From assembly GCA_030512295.1 (NCBI GenBank), contig JAULSR010000006.1, positions 806,001-870,000 of the forward strand: a stretch of 64,000 nt of DNA, read 5' to 3'. Source of the stretch: Bombardia bombarda. Lineage: Eukaryota > Ascomycota > Sordariomycetes > Sordariales > Lasiosphaeriaceae. Positions 34,746-46,290 of this stretch are shown one piece after another. Under the pieces are notes generated by a model, which saw nothing but the letters and a program-made list of their open reading frames with translations, was not told the origin of the DNA and did no database searches. The translations under genes and the position numbers were made by a program. How positions within the stretch are numbered: position 1 is the stretch's first letter; each line of letters starts with the position of its first letter.

Positions 34746-34800
34746 CGATGGATGAGGAGGCGGAGCTGGATGCGTTGTTAATGGAGGATGATGATTAGAT

Positions 34801-35659
34801 ATCATGTCCATCCCTCTTATAATATGATGTAAGTAAATACATCCCAAAGCAAAAAAGATTAATAAAAAGGACAAAAATACAAAAAGTCCGCCAGTCACCC
34901 CGGTCCTTCAGGAGTGGCTGGTTATGAAAACCCTCAAGGGGTTTTACTTTCAGTATTAATACACGTTATCCAGGATCTCGGTCTAGTCAGTCAAGCAGTC
35001 GGTCGAAATCGCGTTGGCGCAACATCGTCAGAAAAGCCCAACAGAAGTGGGAATCAAACCCACGACAGCCTGTAGAGGGGGGTTTCGTCCACCGCCCTCA
35101 CCCCCCAATGCGCTACAGCGACTGATCACACACTGGAGGGTTCGGTGGTAGGTGGTCACGTTGGCTCGATTATGTGCTTGGGTAGACAATCACTGAGGGC
35201 ATGGGGCTGGGCCTGGAGAGGCATGGGGGAAACACTGGGTAGGCGTGAGCGTGTGTGTGTGTTTGCCTCGGGAGGAAGGTGGTGTGAGTAGGCGGCAATG
35301 GGTTACACAGTGTTCTAGGCAGCATAGTTCAAAGAGCACAACGATGAATGGATGATATGTTTCTGTGGTAAACAAAGGTCACAACCAAAGACGAGACAGA
35401 CAAAGTGTAGTATGCGCACTGTTTATTGACATATCCAACGAAATATCCAAGTCTCATATGAATGCATTGAATAAACCAAACAACTATCACACAAGATACC
35501 CATGACAGGCCCCCAACATATCACAACATAACATTACCAAGTATCTCGCTTGCTTCGCTATCTTTGACTTGATCAACATCAACCACCCCTGGTATAAATC
35601 CCCTCCCACATAAATCCCTCTATTATATAAGCCCCGACAGAGCTCAGTATCATATCCAA
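34801..35659. other. Intergenic between WD40 gene and carnitine acetyltransferase
   Basis: Contains the tRNA-like element at 35036..35122. Otherwise there are 3' flanks and no coding sequence was recognised. Confidence 0.5.
35036..35122 (-). pseudogene. tRNA-like element with A and B boxes, probably a degenerate tRNA
   Basis: On the minus strand, TAGCGCATTGGG matches the Pol III A box in 11 of 12 positions. GGTTTGATTCC matches the B box in 10 of 11. The B box lies in a perfect T arm (GTGGG/CCCAC around TTTGATT), and a TTTT terminator follows a few bases downstream. The acceptor stem does not pair (GTCGCTG against TTCTGTT) and the D and anticodon arms do not fold normally. Instead CTGTAG/CTACAG and a GGGGGG/CCCCCC pair make an alternative hairpin. 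It could be a decayed tRNA, a mobile tRNA-derived element or an extra-transcriptional Pol III site. Confidence 0.35.
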
Positions 35660-38584
35660 TCAATAATCCACCAGCCGCAACTTCTTACCCACATCCCCCC
35701 GCCTCCTCGACTGAACAACCGCCCTTTCCGAAGGCTTCGTCGCCTCCCCATTCTCCAGCGTCTCACCCCTCGCCTTGAGCGCCTGAAGCAGCATCCCCGC
35801 ATCGAAGAAGCCATCTGTCATTTCATCAGTCAGCAACCATCTCTCTCCAAAGTTCAAACGTCCAACAAAGGGGCACAGAAAGAAATACTCACAACCACCT
35901 AACTCATCATCCTCACTCATCGTCATGCTCTCCTCCGTCGGGCTCACACTGCTCCCACTGCCCCCCAGACTCCTCTGGCTCTTAATCACCTCATGCCCTG
36001 TGATCAACCGCCCCCTCAGCCTCAACCTGCTCTTCTCCTTTTCCGCCCCTCCATGTCCATGCCCATGATGCCCACCAACCGCACCAACCTTGCCCCCACC
36101 CACCTTGCTATGATCAATCTCCCTCGCCCGCGTCTGCCTCACGCTCGCCACCTTGCGGCTCGTGATCCTCAATACCCTTCTAATCTCAAGCAGATAACTC
36201 TCAAGCGTGTCGACAAACCGCCTCGTCTGCCGATGCCGACTCGACACGCAAATCGAAATCGCCTCGTCCTTGATGATATACCCGATCCCGAACCCATCGC
36301 CCGACACCGGCCCGAACCCAAAGTGCCGCAGCGATGGGTTGCCGCAGTTCGACGTCGACAGGATCGTCGTGTTGAGCTTATCCCACCCCGAATCCGCAAA
36401 GATGAGCGGCAGACTATGGTTTCTATCTCTTCCACCATTTCTCGACCCCTTCGAGCTCCTCGAGTTCGTGCTATCCCCCCTCTCCCTCCCCTTCAACAAC
36501 TCCCCCGCAGCAGCAGCAACACCATCCACACCCCCCATCGTCGAACCCGGGAGAAACCCGCCCGCATCCCTCCCAGATGCCAGCGGGCTCCCAACGACAG
36601 GACTGCCCGTCCCATACCCCAGCACCGGACTGACACTCCCATCCACTGGGCTCGAATACCCCCCGCTCTGACTCCCACTGCTCACACTCCCCTCCCTCTC
36701 CTGCTCCTGGTCCAACATCCGCTGCCACAGACAAAACAGCGCATACAGATGCCGATCGCACCCCTGCGCCTTGGCGCACTCCCTTGTCGTATTCACATGC
36801 CGCTGACACGCCTTCCTCAGCGCCTCGACCTTTTGCTCCGCCGGATGGTCCGCCCAAAACGTCTGCACAAACGCCACCGACTCGTCCGTCACCGTCCTGA
36901 TGGCCTCGGTGCGGCCGTGCAGATACATCTTGGTCATGGCCGGCTCGTACGTGCACTCGACCCGCCCATACAGCCCATAGTACGCCGCCTGGAACGCCAT
37001 CTGCACAAACGCATCGGGCGAGAAGCCCATGCTCGTGATGAAGTTCTTGCCGTACGAGCCAAAGTCCAGACACTCGAATTCGTTCTGCTCAATCAGGTCC
37101 GCGAGCCGCGTCTCGGCGAAGCGCACCGCGATCTTGAGCTCGGGGATCATGTCCCACTCGAGCTTGTAGGGGATCGTGTTGACGTCGCCAAAGCTCTCGG
37201 GGTCACGCTTGGACGGGTCCGGACTGGTGGACGTCCACATGGTTGGCGCCTTGCCGTTGATGGTCCGCGCGAACCGCAGGATCGTGTCTGTGTAGATGTC
37301 GCTGGCGAAGCGGAGCACCGTGTGGCCGTCCACGCCCGTGTGCTCAAAGTTGATGCCGGCGCTGCCGTTCTTGCAGACGATGATCTGCAGCTTGTCGTAC
37401 CAGCGGTTCGTGCAGGTACCGATCTGCACGCCCTTTTCGATCTCGCTGGTGCCGCAGAGCATGTTTTGGCAGAGCGCCGCCGCCGTTGCTGGCTCTGAAT
37501 AGTCCAGGCATACGACAAACAGGGCCGAGTCGACAATGCCTAGGCAATCTGCGTTGTTGGAGCCGTGCTCCCTGGTTAGGACGTCTCTCAGCCCGGACCA
37601 CGTCTTACGATTCTCCGTGCTGAGCACGCCGAGTGCGCCCTTGGCCGCCTCCTGGATAGGCGTCTGCGTGGCGTCGTCGACGATGGTCTGCAGGTTGATG
37701 GCAATGTCCCTCTCGGTCATGATGACGTCGGAGTTGTCGTCCAAGACGTCGAACCAGTAGAACTGGCCATGGCACATGACAATGATGTGGCGGGAGTCAG
37801 GGTCCTGCTCAATCTGGCAGCCCTCGTCGGTGGGCACTCGGGCGGTACCGAACAGCCGCGAGTACTGGTACATATCAAGGGGAGTGCCCCTGACGGTATC
37901 TGGGGGAAGTTCCTCCTTACGGACAGCCCTCACAAACTCCAAGGCCGATGCCACCAACGAGGCAGCTCGCGTCACTTGGTTGTTCCTGGCGGGCGTGGGG
38001 TCGTCCTCTAAGAGAAAAAAGGGGTTGAGGTTGAGCACGACAGGATTGTCAAAGTTCAAGTATGAATCATACCCTGTATTGTGTTAGCAAAAATTGCAAC
38101 AGGAGAGAAAACTAAGCTTGTAGTTGAAGAATAACATACAGAACTGCTCGATGTAGCTTGTTCTCCCTTCAGCGTACTTCTTGAGCTTTTCGTTCAGCTC
38201 TGGACCATCGCCCTTGAGGAACTCCAGCACGGCTTGGTTTGTTTCCGCATGCTCTCTGGGCGACTGAAGCGGCTTGAGAGCGGTAAGGTACCTCTGGCAG
38301 GTGTCCTTGAGGTCCGGGATGGGCAGCTTCGGCAGCTTCTCTTGGCTGGCGAAGGTGACGCCGTTGGCCAGGTTGTCATCGAAAGACGACATGCTGTAAG
38401 AATGGGCCTTCAAGCCTGGACTGGTGGTAGGTTTTGGTATCTCTGGGTATTCTGGTATCGAGCGTGGGGTTGCGGCGGAGACTGGGACCGCAGCCGCCGT
38501 TGGGGATGCTGGTGTTTGACTGGGGGAGGCGAGAGTCTCTCCAAGAGGCCTCGGCATAGTAAAGATTCGGACTTGGGTAGGCAT
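35660..38584 (-). CDS. facC: Carnitine O-acetyltransferase, Yat2/FacC type
   Basis: The enzyme moves acetyl groups between CoA and carnitine so acetyl units can be shuttled during growth on acetate, fatty acids or ethanol. Exons 38584..38140, 38073..35893 and 35814..35660 give 926 residues, close to yeast Yat2. The first ATG is MPTQVRIFTMPRPLG; the frame opens upstream only from TTG. Joining the first intron (66 nt) gives IEQFWYDSYLNFDNPVVLN. The catalytic His (about 393) sits in INFEHTGVDGH. A Ser/Gly-rich insertion precedes a second core block, HFGFGPVSGDGFGIGYIIKD, which is typical of the Yat2/FacC branch. No N-terminal presequence or C-terminal peroxisomal tripeptide is visible, so a cytosolic form is inferred. 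The last intron (78 nt) has no in-frame stop and its length is a multiple of three. Confidence 0.9.
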
Positions 38585-41500
38585 TATTGTCAGCTCAGGG
38601 GTGGCCTGTATCAAGCGTAGAGAGGCGAGACGTGGGTGCTAATGTTCAAGCCGCGGAGAGCTGTGCGGTAGAAGTAGTGGCAGTCTTGTAGACAGTAATA
38701 CGGCATTCCACTTGAGATGCTATGGCAGGCTCGGCTGTCTAAAGAAAACAAAGGGGGTGGTGTAAGACATGGAGATGGGCCGGGTGAGGAGGAGCTGGTG
38801 TCGGGGTGGCTCGGCCGGCGGGCAGGGCTACTAATATAAGTCTAGAGGCTAGAGAGACGGCAGGCGGCCGATGGAGAGGCGCCGCAGGGGTGGGATGAGA
38901 AGGACCTAAGAAGAGCAAGGAGGGAAGCAACATGGCTGCCTAGGTAGGTAGTAGGTATATGTGGAGCCCCACGGCTTGCAGACGGCGTCCTGACATAGCA
39001 CGTATGTACCATGTGTGGGAATGGGAGCTAGGGAGTCAGGGAGCTAGGGAGTCAGGGAGCTAGGCAGAACCAAGCAAGAGTGACAAAGCGACAAGTACAC
39101 ACGTAGGAAAGGCTACCAGGACAGGAGACATAGACAAGAGACGCGAAACGTGGAAACGAAACGATTGGACCAGGACACGGTGAGCGGGTTCAGAACTTTC
39201 TCCGCAGGACCGAACGCTCAATATGGAAGCGCGCTGTTTGATAATCTGCCGAGACAGCCATAGCGACAGCGATCCTGGGTAAAGAAGCAGCAGCAGCAGG
39301 AGAGGTGCAACATACCCAAAGGGAGCCACCCAGGCCAACCCGCGACCCTCGGCAATTCGTCCGAATCAAGGCTGATAGGCGTAGTATTTCAGTAGATATG
39401 TGGGCTGGCGTATGTCTATCGACGATGGCAGCAGTAGTGGGCCAGGTAGCAGGCAAGGTAGCAGATAGCTCGGGAGCTGGCGTCGAAACGGTCCCAGGTG
39501 AGTCTCGAACTTGGGAAGCTTAGTTGAAGGTAAAGTGGAAGACGAGGCAGTTTAGGTTCCACTCCAGTTAATTGATTTATTGAGGATACCGGGCACCTGG
39601 GCTCGCCGAGCTTTTGGGATCTCTGTTAGCAACTGACTCTTGTCCAGTATCCTACGCGGGTCATCTGCCTCCAGCCATGGTCACTAGACTAGACTGCCGG
39701 TAGGTACTCACGATCATAAACACACAAGACCAGCAAAACCAGCACGCCGTTGGAGCTCGTGGGAATGGAGCCGACTCTAGAAAACCAGCCTTGCCCGGCG
39801 TCACTGGTCACCAGGTCCAAGGGCAGCTAAGCTGGGTAGCTCTTTGGGGATAGAGTAGGTAAATGACGTTTGTCCCCCACAGTTGAGACTTGAGGCAGGA
39901 CAGGGCAGTAGCAAGCAAGTATGGAGAACAACGGGGTTTCCTTTCAGCGTTTTCGAGACGCTTGAGTCGTGTAAGGTATTGTAAATTTGTATCTGCGATC
40001 AGCCAGCAGGCAGTCCAGTTCCCGCTATCCCCGCTGTCTGGGGCGGTCTTCGGACAAGTGGAATCCAGACGTCAAGCCGTTTGCGCGCGTGCGCCGCACC
40101 CGGTTCAAGGCGACAGGGTCCCGAGAATGCGTGCTTGGGTGCGTCGAGTGCGCCTCGAGTGCGCCAAATGCGACAGCTAAAGCATGGAAGATGCGACCAG
40201 ACAAGGGCAAGGAACGCTGCCAGTGGACGGTCCACTCTTCTTTTGGTGGAGTCGCCAGGCTAGGTGGAAGGGAAGGGCTGGCTTTGGTGGCTGAATTGGT
40301 CAAGGCGCTGGGGGAGGGGGAGGGGGAGGGGCTGCTTGGCTCGAGCTAAGTTGGGTCCGGGCTTCCACGTTTCCCCCACACACTTGGCGATACGAGCGAG
40401 GTACTTCTGACAAAGACGCTGAAGTCTAACAGCGAAAAAGAGTCGCTTTCCGAAGCTGTCGTGGGAGGTTGTTTGTGGGCAAGATCCGTAGAGCCGTGGT
40501 GGAGAATGCGTCTATCATTGCGTCTCTTTTTTCTCATCAAGACCTGCTTCCTTCAGTCTCTCGTGCCGTGTCTGCATGGTGCGATTCCATGCATGCACAT
40601 GGAGGTGCCAGGGAGCCAACCTTGAACGGCACCCGTGGGTGTTCAACATTAGTGTGTGCAGTGGTGCAGTGGTGCAGTGGTGCAATGGTGCAGTGGTGCA
40701 GTGGTGCAGTGGTGCAGTGGTGCAGTGGTGCAGTGGTGCAGTGGTGCAGTGGTGCAGTGGTGCAGTGGTGCAGTGGTGCAGTGGTGCAGTGGTGCACATG
40801 TACCCCAATCTTGGAGGGACCCCGTTCTGTCACTCGCCTAAGACGGTTTGCTGCTGCATGGACGAGCGTGTGTAAAAAAGCATGTGAAGGAGGGACAGCT
40901 ACCTTTCCAATCTCACATAATGATCTCCCGGCCGAACGGATAACGGGTCTGTGGGGGCCGTCCTGAGGGAGGGGATTCCTTCCCCCAATAGGGATGGGCT
41001 TTGAACCAGACATGCCCACCTGGTATGCTTTTTCCTCTCGACAGACACCAACAACCACCTCGCAAAGCTGCGACAGAAAAGGCAGTTGCCTTCGTCAAGC
41101 TGACGTCGATGGGTGTCTGATAAAATATCGCAGGTTCCATTAAATGGCCTAGCTTGACCTATTATCTCGTCTTGACGTCTTGAGTGAGATCGATAGATGA
41201 AAGCGATTTGGAATTGCACAGATACCTCTTCGTCTCCATAAGATACTTGGCTAATGAAAAATCTCCGGCTCGGATCAAGGGATGACGGTGGATGTGGGAT
41301 TGGGGCTGCAGAATTCCTCTTCCCTACCTATTCCCTGGCTGGCTCGCACACACCACTTCCATAGACTCACTCACACCTGGGATCCCGATCCAGGTGCCGT
41401 CGCTTACACACCTTATTCCCACGGGTGCTGCCACCTCCCTTCCTTAGTAGGTGTGAAGGTATGTAGGTGGATCATGGCGGCCAGTAGGAGCTCCTCGATA

Positions 41501-42880
41501 ACTCTATCCAAAACTTACCTTCCAACTATCAAAAAAGAAGGATGGAAGAAGGCATGGAATGTTTGAGATGGTGCATCGTCTCCTTGTCGAAACGACCCAA
41601 CGGTGGCGGAGCGCCATATGGTATGTGCGTACTGTACAGTACCTACATACCTGATACAGACGGCGTCGTCCCGGGCCCGCTCCGGGCGGAGCTAAGATGT
41701 TGCAGTCGGCGATCCTCGCCGTGTCCGGACTTTATACCGGTATTCCAAATCAGATGGAGTGAAGTGTGAGATGCATCGAGGACGATAAGCGTGGGAATAG
41801 CGTCGGCCTTCTGGAAGCAATGTGGAAGGTATGTCTGTACCTTGCATGCGTGTCTATTCCAAGGCAGGTAGCCGTATGGTTGATGGAACATCTGGGACTT
41901 GTCAATTTTCCCTAAGCTGGTAATTATCACCAGAAAGTGGTTATTGGTTCAAATAGTTTCACCGCATTGTGTCAACATCATGGTGTTGATTAGAGAACAT
42001 GTATGACGATTAGATAAGGGGGGAGGGGAGGTAAAACGTGCTTGGATTCCGATAACAGATCTTAGTCTCCGAGGAAGAAGAGCAGATGAGGTGCATTGAA
42101 AAAAGATGTGAGCAGCCACTTTGATTTTGATTTTGCCCTCCTCCAGCATCTCTTGCATCTTGATTTTCATCTTTGAGCCGATATCGTTCACCGCTCGTCT
42201 GAGGTGGCCGGTGAAAACCAGCAAACGTACGAGAATTTGCCGTAATCCGGAAAAGATCGGGATCATATCAGATAAAGTTGCAGCTATCGATCTGAATTGT
42301 GATACGTTTTAAAGTTTAATGTACTCAAAAAGAATTTGCAAGAAAGAAAAGAGAAGGATGCAAGAATACAAGAAACAGAATCAAAATAGGACCAAAAGGC
42401 AAGTTAAATGGGAATAAATAACGAAGCGGAAGACAAAAGGAAATCGCATGATTATTGCACAAACCGCGTGTTTTGTGTCCTCAGATCATGAAATGCACCA
42501 GGGTCTCCGGTCACTGATAAGTGGAAAGAACGGTGAACCGTAGTATGTGCAACGCACCTGCTACCTGTCACCTATTAATATGGCTGCTCTTGGCACACGC
42601 GACACATCGGTCGGTCGTGCTTGGGCATCGCATCTCGTGTCAGCTCCACTTCCCCAACATCAACATCATCATCGCGAGTGTCATTGACACACCCTATGAG
42701 CACCAGTAATACCTAGCAGCACAATCGCTCGCCCTCACCCATAATGATTCTCAATTGATCTAAGCTGGTTTTTGATCAATTTATTGACCTACATTCTTTT
42801 TCTCAACCACTCTCCCATCCTATGAAATACTTCACCTTCACCACCCCACCACCTCTTACACCAGCCTGCTGAACCTCACC
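38585..42880. other. 4.3 kb intergenic between facC and the 2EXR gene
   Basis: No supported gene. Contains near 39030..39062 a short GGGAGCTAGGGAGTCA tandem, the 8-bp minisatellite at 40657..40796, and otherwise unique sequence. The open frames through the minisatellite are explained by the repeat. Confidence 0.5.
40657..40796. repeat. 8-bp minisatellite GCAGTGGT, about 17 copies
   Basis: Near-perfect tandem array of GCAGTGGT with one visible variant unit (GCAATGGT). Three units make 24 nt, so each frame reads an 8-residue period and no stop arises in the frames that cross it. There is no gene context, so it is scored as a repeat. Confidence 0.92.
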
Positions 42881-43923
42881 ATGTTCGAATCCTGGTACCA
42901 GCGCCGCGAGAAAAAGACCGAATTCTGGCTCGACTTCCAAGTCGTCCACGACGGCCTCGAGCAAACCACCGCCGAGCTCGCCCACAACGCCACCAGGACA
43001 TTCCACCCCTTCCCCCTCCTCCCCGCCGAGCTCCGCCTCAAGATCTGGGAATACCTAATCCAGCCCCGCGTCGTCGCCGCCGCCTGCTTCAACTCCCATT
43101 TCGCCGACCAGAAACACGTGCAGCTCGCGCAGCGCCCGCGCCGCCGGCCGGTCCCCATCCTGCTGCACATCTGCCACGAGACCCGCGCGCTCGCGCAGAA
43201 CCACTACGAGCTCACGTTTGCCTGGAAGACGCCCTACCGGCTCGCGTGGGCCTCGCGCGGCATCGAGGCCGACAACAACAACAACAACAACAACAACAAC
43301 GAGCAGCGCGGAGAGGACCAGGGCCATCTACCTTTGTTCCCGTCGTCGCCAGGTACGGACGGGCAGCAGCAGCAGCAGCCTGTCCGCAACTCACCACCGG
43401 CTTCGTATAAGCCGCACCCCCGCGCGTGTGGTTTAACTTTGGGCTGGACGCGCTGCTGTTGCTGGGCGAGCTGGAGCCGTTTGACCAGGATGGGTTCAAT
43501 GCGCCGATGGCGCATTTTCTGAGGCGTGAGGACACGGCGCGCGTGAGACATGTTGCGTGCGCGTTCGAGGAGCTGCATTTGGGGGTGTATGAGTCGGAGC
43601 TGATTTTCGGGTGTTTGTTTCACATTGTGGATCGGTTTGCGACGTCGAGGCTGGTGATTACGACGACGCAGAGGGATGTAGTAGATGTTTCGGTGAAGAG
43701 GGGGAGGGGGAATGAGAGTGGTGGTGGGGGTGATGGTGGTGATGAGAAACATCAGCAGGAGATGTTGCCTGGGAAGAGCAGGTTCGTGGCGGATAATGTG
43801 ATTCAGAAGCTGTGGTGGGCGTGGGTGAGTAGCAAGTCGAGCGTGAGGTCGGCGCTGGCGGGGACTAAGATATTGATGATGCCTGAGGAGGAGCTGGGCG
43901 AGTTTATTCTGGCGGGGGAGTGA
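42881..43923 (+). CDS. 2EXR-domain protein
   Basis: The 2EXR family is an expanded fungal family of unknown biochemical function. Exon 1 (42881..43352) and exon 2 (43412..43923) flank a 59-nt intron (GTACGG...CTCAC...TATAAG, phase 1), giving 327 residues. The N-terminus is MFESWYQRREKKTEFWLDF. The hallmark segment FHPFPLLPAELRLKIWEYL occurs at about residues 41-59. Joining the intron restores AAPPRVWFNFGLDALLLLG, also typical of the family. An Asn run of nine residues interrupts the middle. The intron itself contains CAG repeats and would be open in frame 1, so gene finders could miss it. Downstream residues are conserved-looking but not assignable to a function. Confidence 0.85.
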
Positions 43924-45855
43924 GTGGGTGGGATGAGAGGTGAGGTAAGGCTATCTGGTGATGACTACCCCCCTTTTTTTTTTCTCTCTCTCGGTTTCTA
44001 AAACGTGATGAATTTTTTCCTCCAAGGTAAGTACCCTGTGACCCCAAGCTGGCTTTGGTGATGAAAACGAAAAGGAAGTAGGAATAGAAAATTAGAACGG
44101 TAATGAAATAAAAGAAAACAGGGCTTGTCTGGGCTATATTTCAGTCAGTGGCTGGGGGCCTTTGGGGGTTTCAAATCAGGGACTTGCCCGTTTTATATTG
44201 ACATACGCAGTGCGAGAGGAGAGCCAGGATTGAATTCACACATGAGAGTGATGCGATACGTTGGGCATACGAAACAAATATCTCTTGCATAGGACCATCA
44301 GGAACCTCGCGGCTTTTACACTTTTATTGTCTTACATGACCCATTAATATACTCCTTCTGATGATACGCTAGTGTCCTACACCTATTCTCACAATAAGAA
44401 AGTCCTCACACCCTCCGGTATGTGTGTTCTCTCCAGTATTATCCTTTTACTCCAGACAGTGTTCAATCCTCATTCTTGCCTTGTATCCTCACACCCCCCT
44501 ATCCATCCCCTATCGTTCTATCCTGTCCGTCGATAGCGCTATCCGTCCATGGTCCATCCACCCACTCCCCTGAATCTCAGCGGGTCGGCTCGCAGCCGTT
44601 GTCGATCAAGGATTAGGCCAGGGGTTCGATTGTTCGGTCGGTCGTCGTCACATTTCCATCCCATCCATGACTGGCAAGAATATAATGTGATGTAATGTGA
44701 TATTTGGGGATAAAATCCTCCTCCCGCCCACCACCTTCTTCTACCGCCTCTCATGGATATTCGAAGCCTTCAAAAGTCTGGCTCTGGGGGATTTGGCGTC
44801 GGCGGGCTGGGTCGTGGCTTAGGGTTCGGCTTGCCCCGTAGGACGACGCATAGTGATATCGTCGTGTTGTTGTTGTTGTTGTTGTGGTTGATATTTAAGT
44901 AGGCCATGGCTGGCTGTAACTGTCAACGGTTGTGTGTTAGCCCGCTCACTCCACTCCCAAACATCCGAAAAGATGATGGAAGGTACGAACAACCAGGTCG
45001 ATGCTATCAAGTTGCGTATCCAGAGTATATATCCGTGGCTTGGTCTAGTCAAATATGAGATGGGATTCGGGATGCTGGATGAACTCTGCCAGCTCAAAGG
45101 GAGCAAGAAATGTCTGGGAGTTGTAGAGTCCATCGCCTGTCTATATATTTCCCCTACAACTATGAAGAGCAGCTCCTCCAACCGACGGATTGATAGATAG
45201 ATGCCTTGTTACTAGGGTAGATGACCCCCCACACGCGACCCGACCGACCCATGGCCCGACCTATCTGGAACGGGGTCTGAGCAAAACATCCCATCTGTTT
45301 TTGTCTCGGTTGCAGCCAGACAGCCAGACAAGAGTTATAATCTTGAAGGAAAAAAAAAAAGCAACACGACCTCCCGTTCCGTCTAGTATGTTCCCCATGT
45401 GTCATGTGCTATGAGACAAAAGGAACCATTTCGGTCCCTATGTGGGAGTATGTCTGTCTATGCGGAAGTCTGCCTTGCCCCAGGTCGCACGTGGACACTG
45501 ACTTGTCTTGCTTGATTGCCAAGTCTAGATGGTGTGAGTAGATCTATGTGGCATCCGGGAGGCTGCTGCAGTTAGGTATTGTCACTTCTGTTGCTGCTGC
45601 TGCCTGTCTTGTATTGTTCTTCTATCCCGCAATATAGGGGGGCATTATTAGATGAAGACCGGTGACATACGCACGGATGGTTCCATAGTCTGATATTTGC
45701 GGAACCAACCACTCTCCCACTTCCCACTAGCAGCACCACCTACCTTGTCCAGATCATTCCTTGGTTATTAGTGGTGAGACGGGGGGTTCTTTTTCTTCTT
45801 CTCCTCTTCTTTCAATCTAAAAGCCTTGGTATCTTGTTTTGCTTTACTTCCTGCT

Positions 45856-45894
45856 CAGACAGACAGACAGACAGACCGACCGACCGACCGACAG
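45856..45894. repeat. CAGA/CCGA compound tetranucleotide repeat
   Basis: CAGA units switch to CCGA units in one uninterrupted array, as expected for a point mutation spread by slippage. Confidence 0.85.
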
Positions 45895-46210
45895 AAATCA
45901 AGGAAGTGCCCAAGGAGTAGTCAAATATCAAAAGTGGGATATGGATAGATACATGAGATTAATGGATCCCTACGTTATATTAAATGGCATGTCTCAAGGC
46001 CAAACAGTCTTCACCCCACGCTCAATATCGTATCCATGCCACATCCCTCCCGACACTGGTATATGCACACTACGTACGTACGTACTTACTTACTCGCTGT
46101 ATTTTAGGCAATCAGACCTGTCCTTGTGCGTGTGCGTGTCTCTAGCCACTGTGCCAAGCCGATGGATGCAACAGCAACTCATAGATCCATGGTTGTCGTC
46201 GTCAAGCACG

Positions 46211-46290
46211 GCACACACACACACACATTGACACACACACATTGACACACACACACACACACACACACACACTGACACACACCAATGGCC
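46211..46290. repeat. Interrupted (CA)n microsatellite
   Basis: CA blocks separated by ATTG or CTG interruptions. Confidence 0.88.

Noticed and set aside
35993..37498. Plus-strand open frame of 501 codons over the carnitine acetyltransferase
   Set aside because: Pro/Arg/His-rich antisense shadow; the minus strand has the catalytic motif.
39480..39520. Possible tRNA T-loop (GTCTCGAACTTGGG)
   Set aside because: The T stem does not pair and no A box or acceptor stem is near.
40469..41058. Frames on both strands with QWCSGAVV-like and HHCTTAPL-like periods
   Set aside because: Explained entirely by the 8-bp minisatellite.
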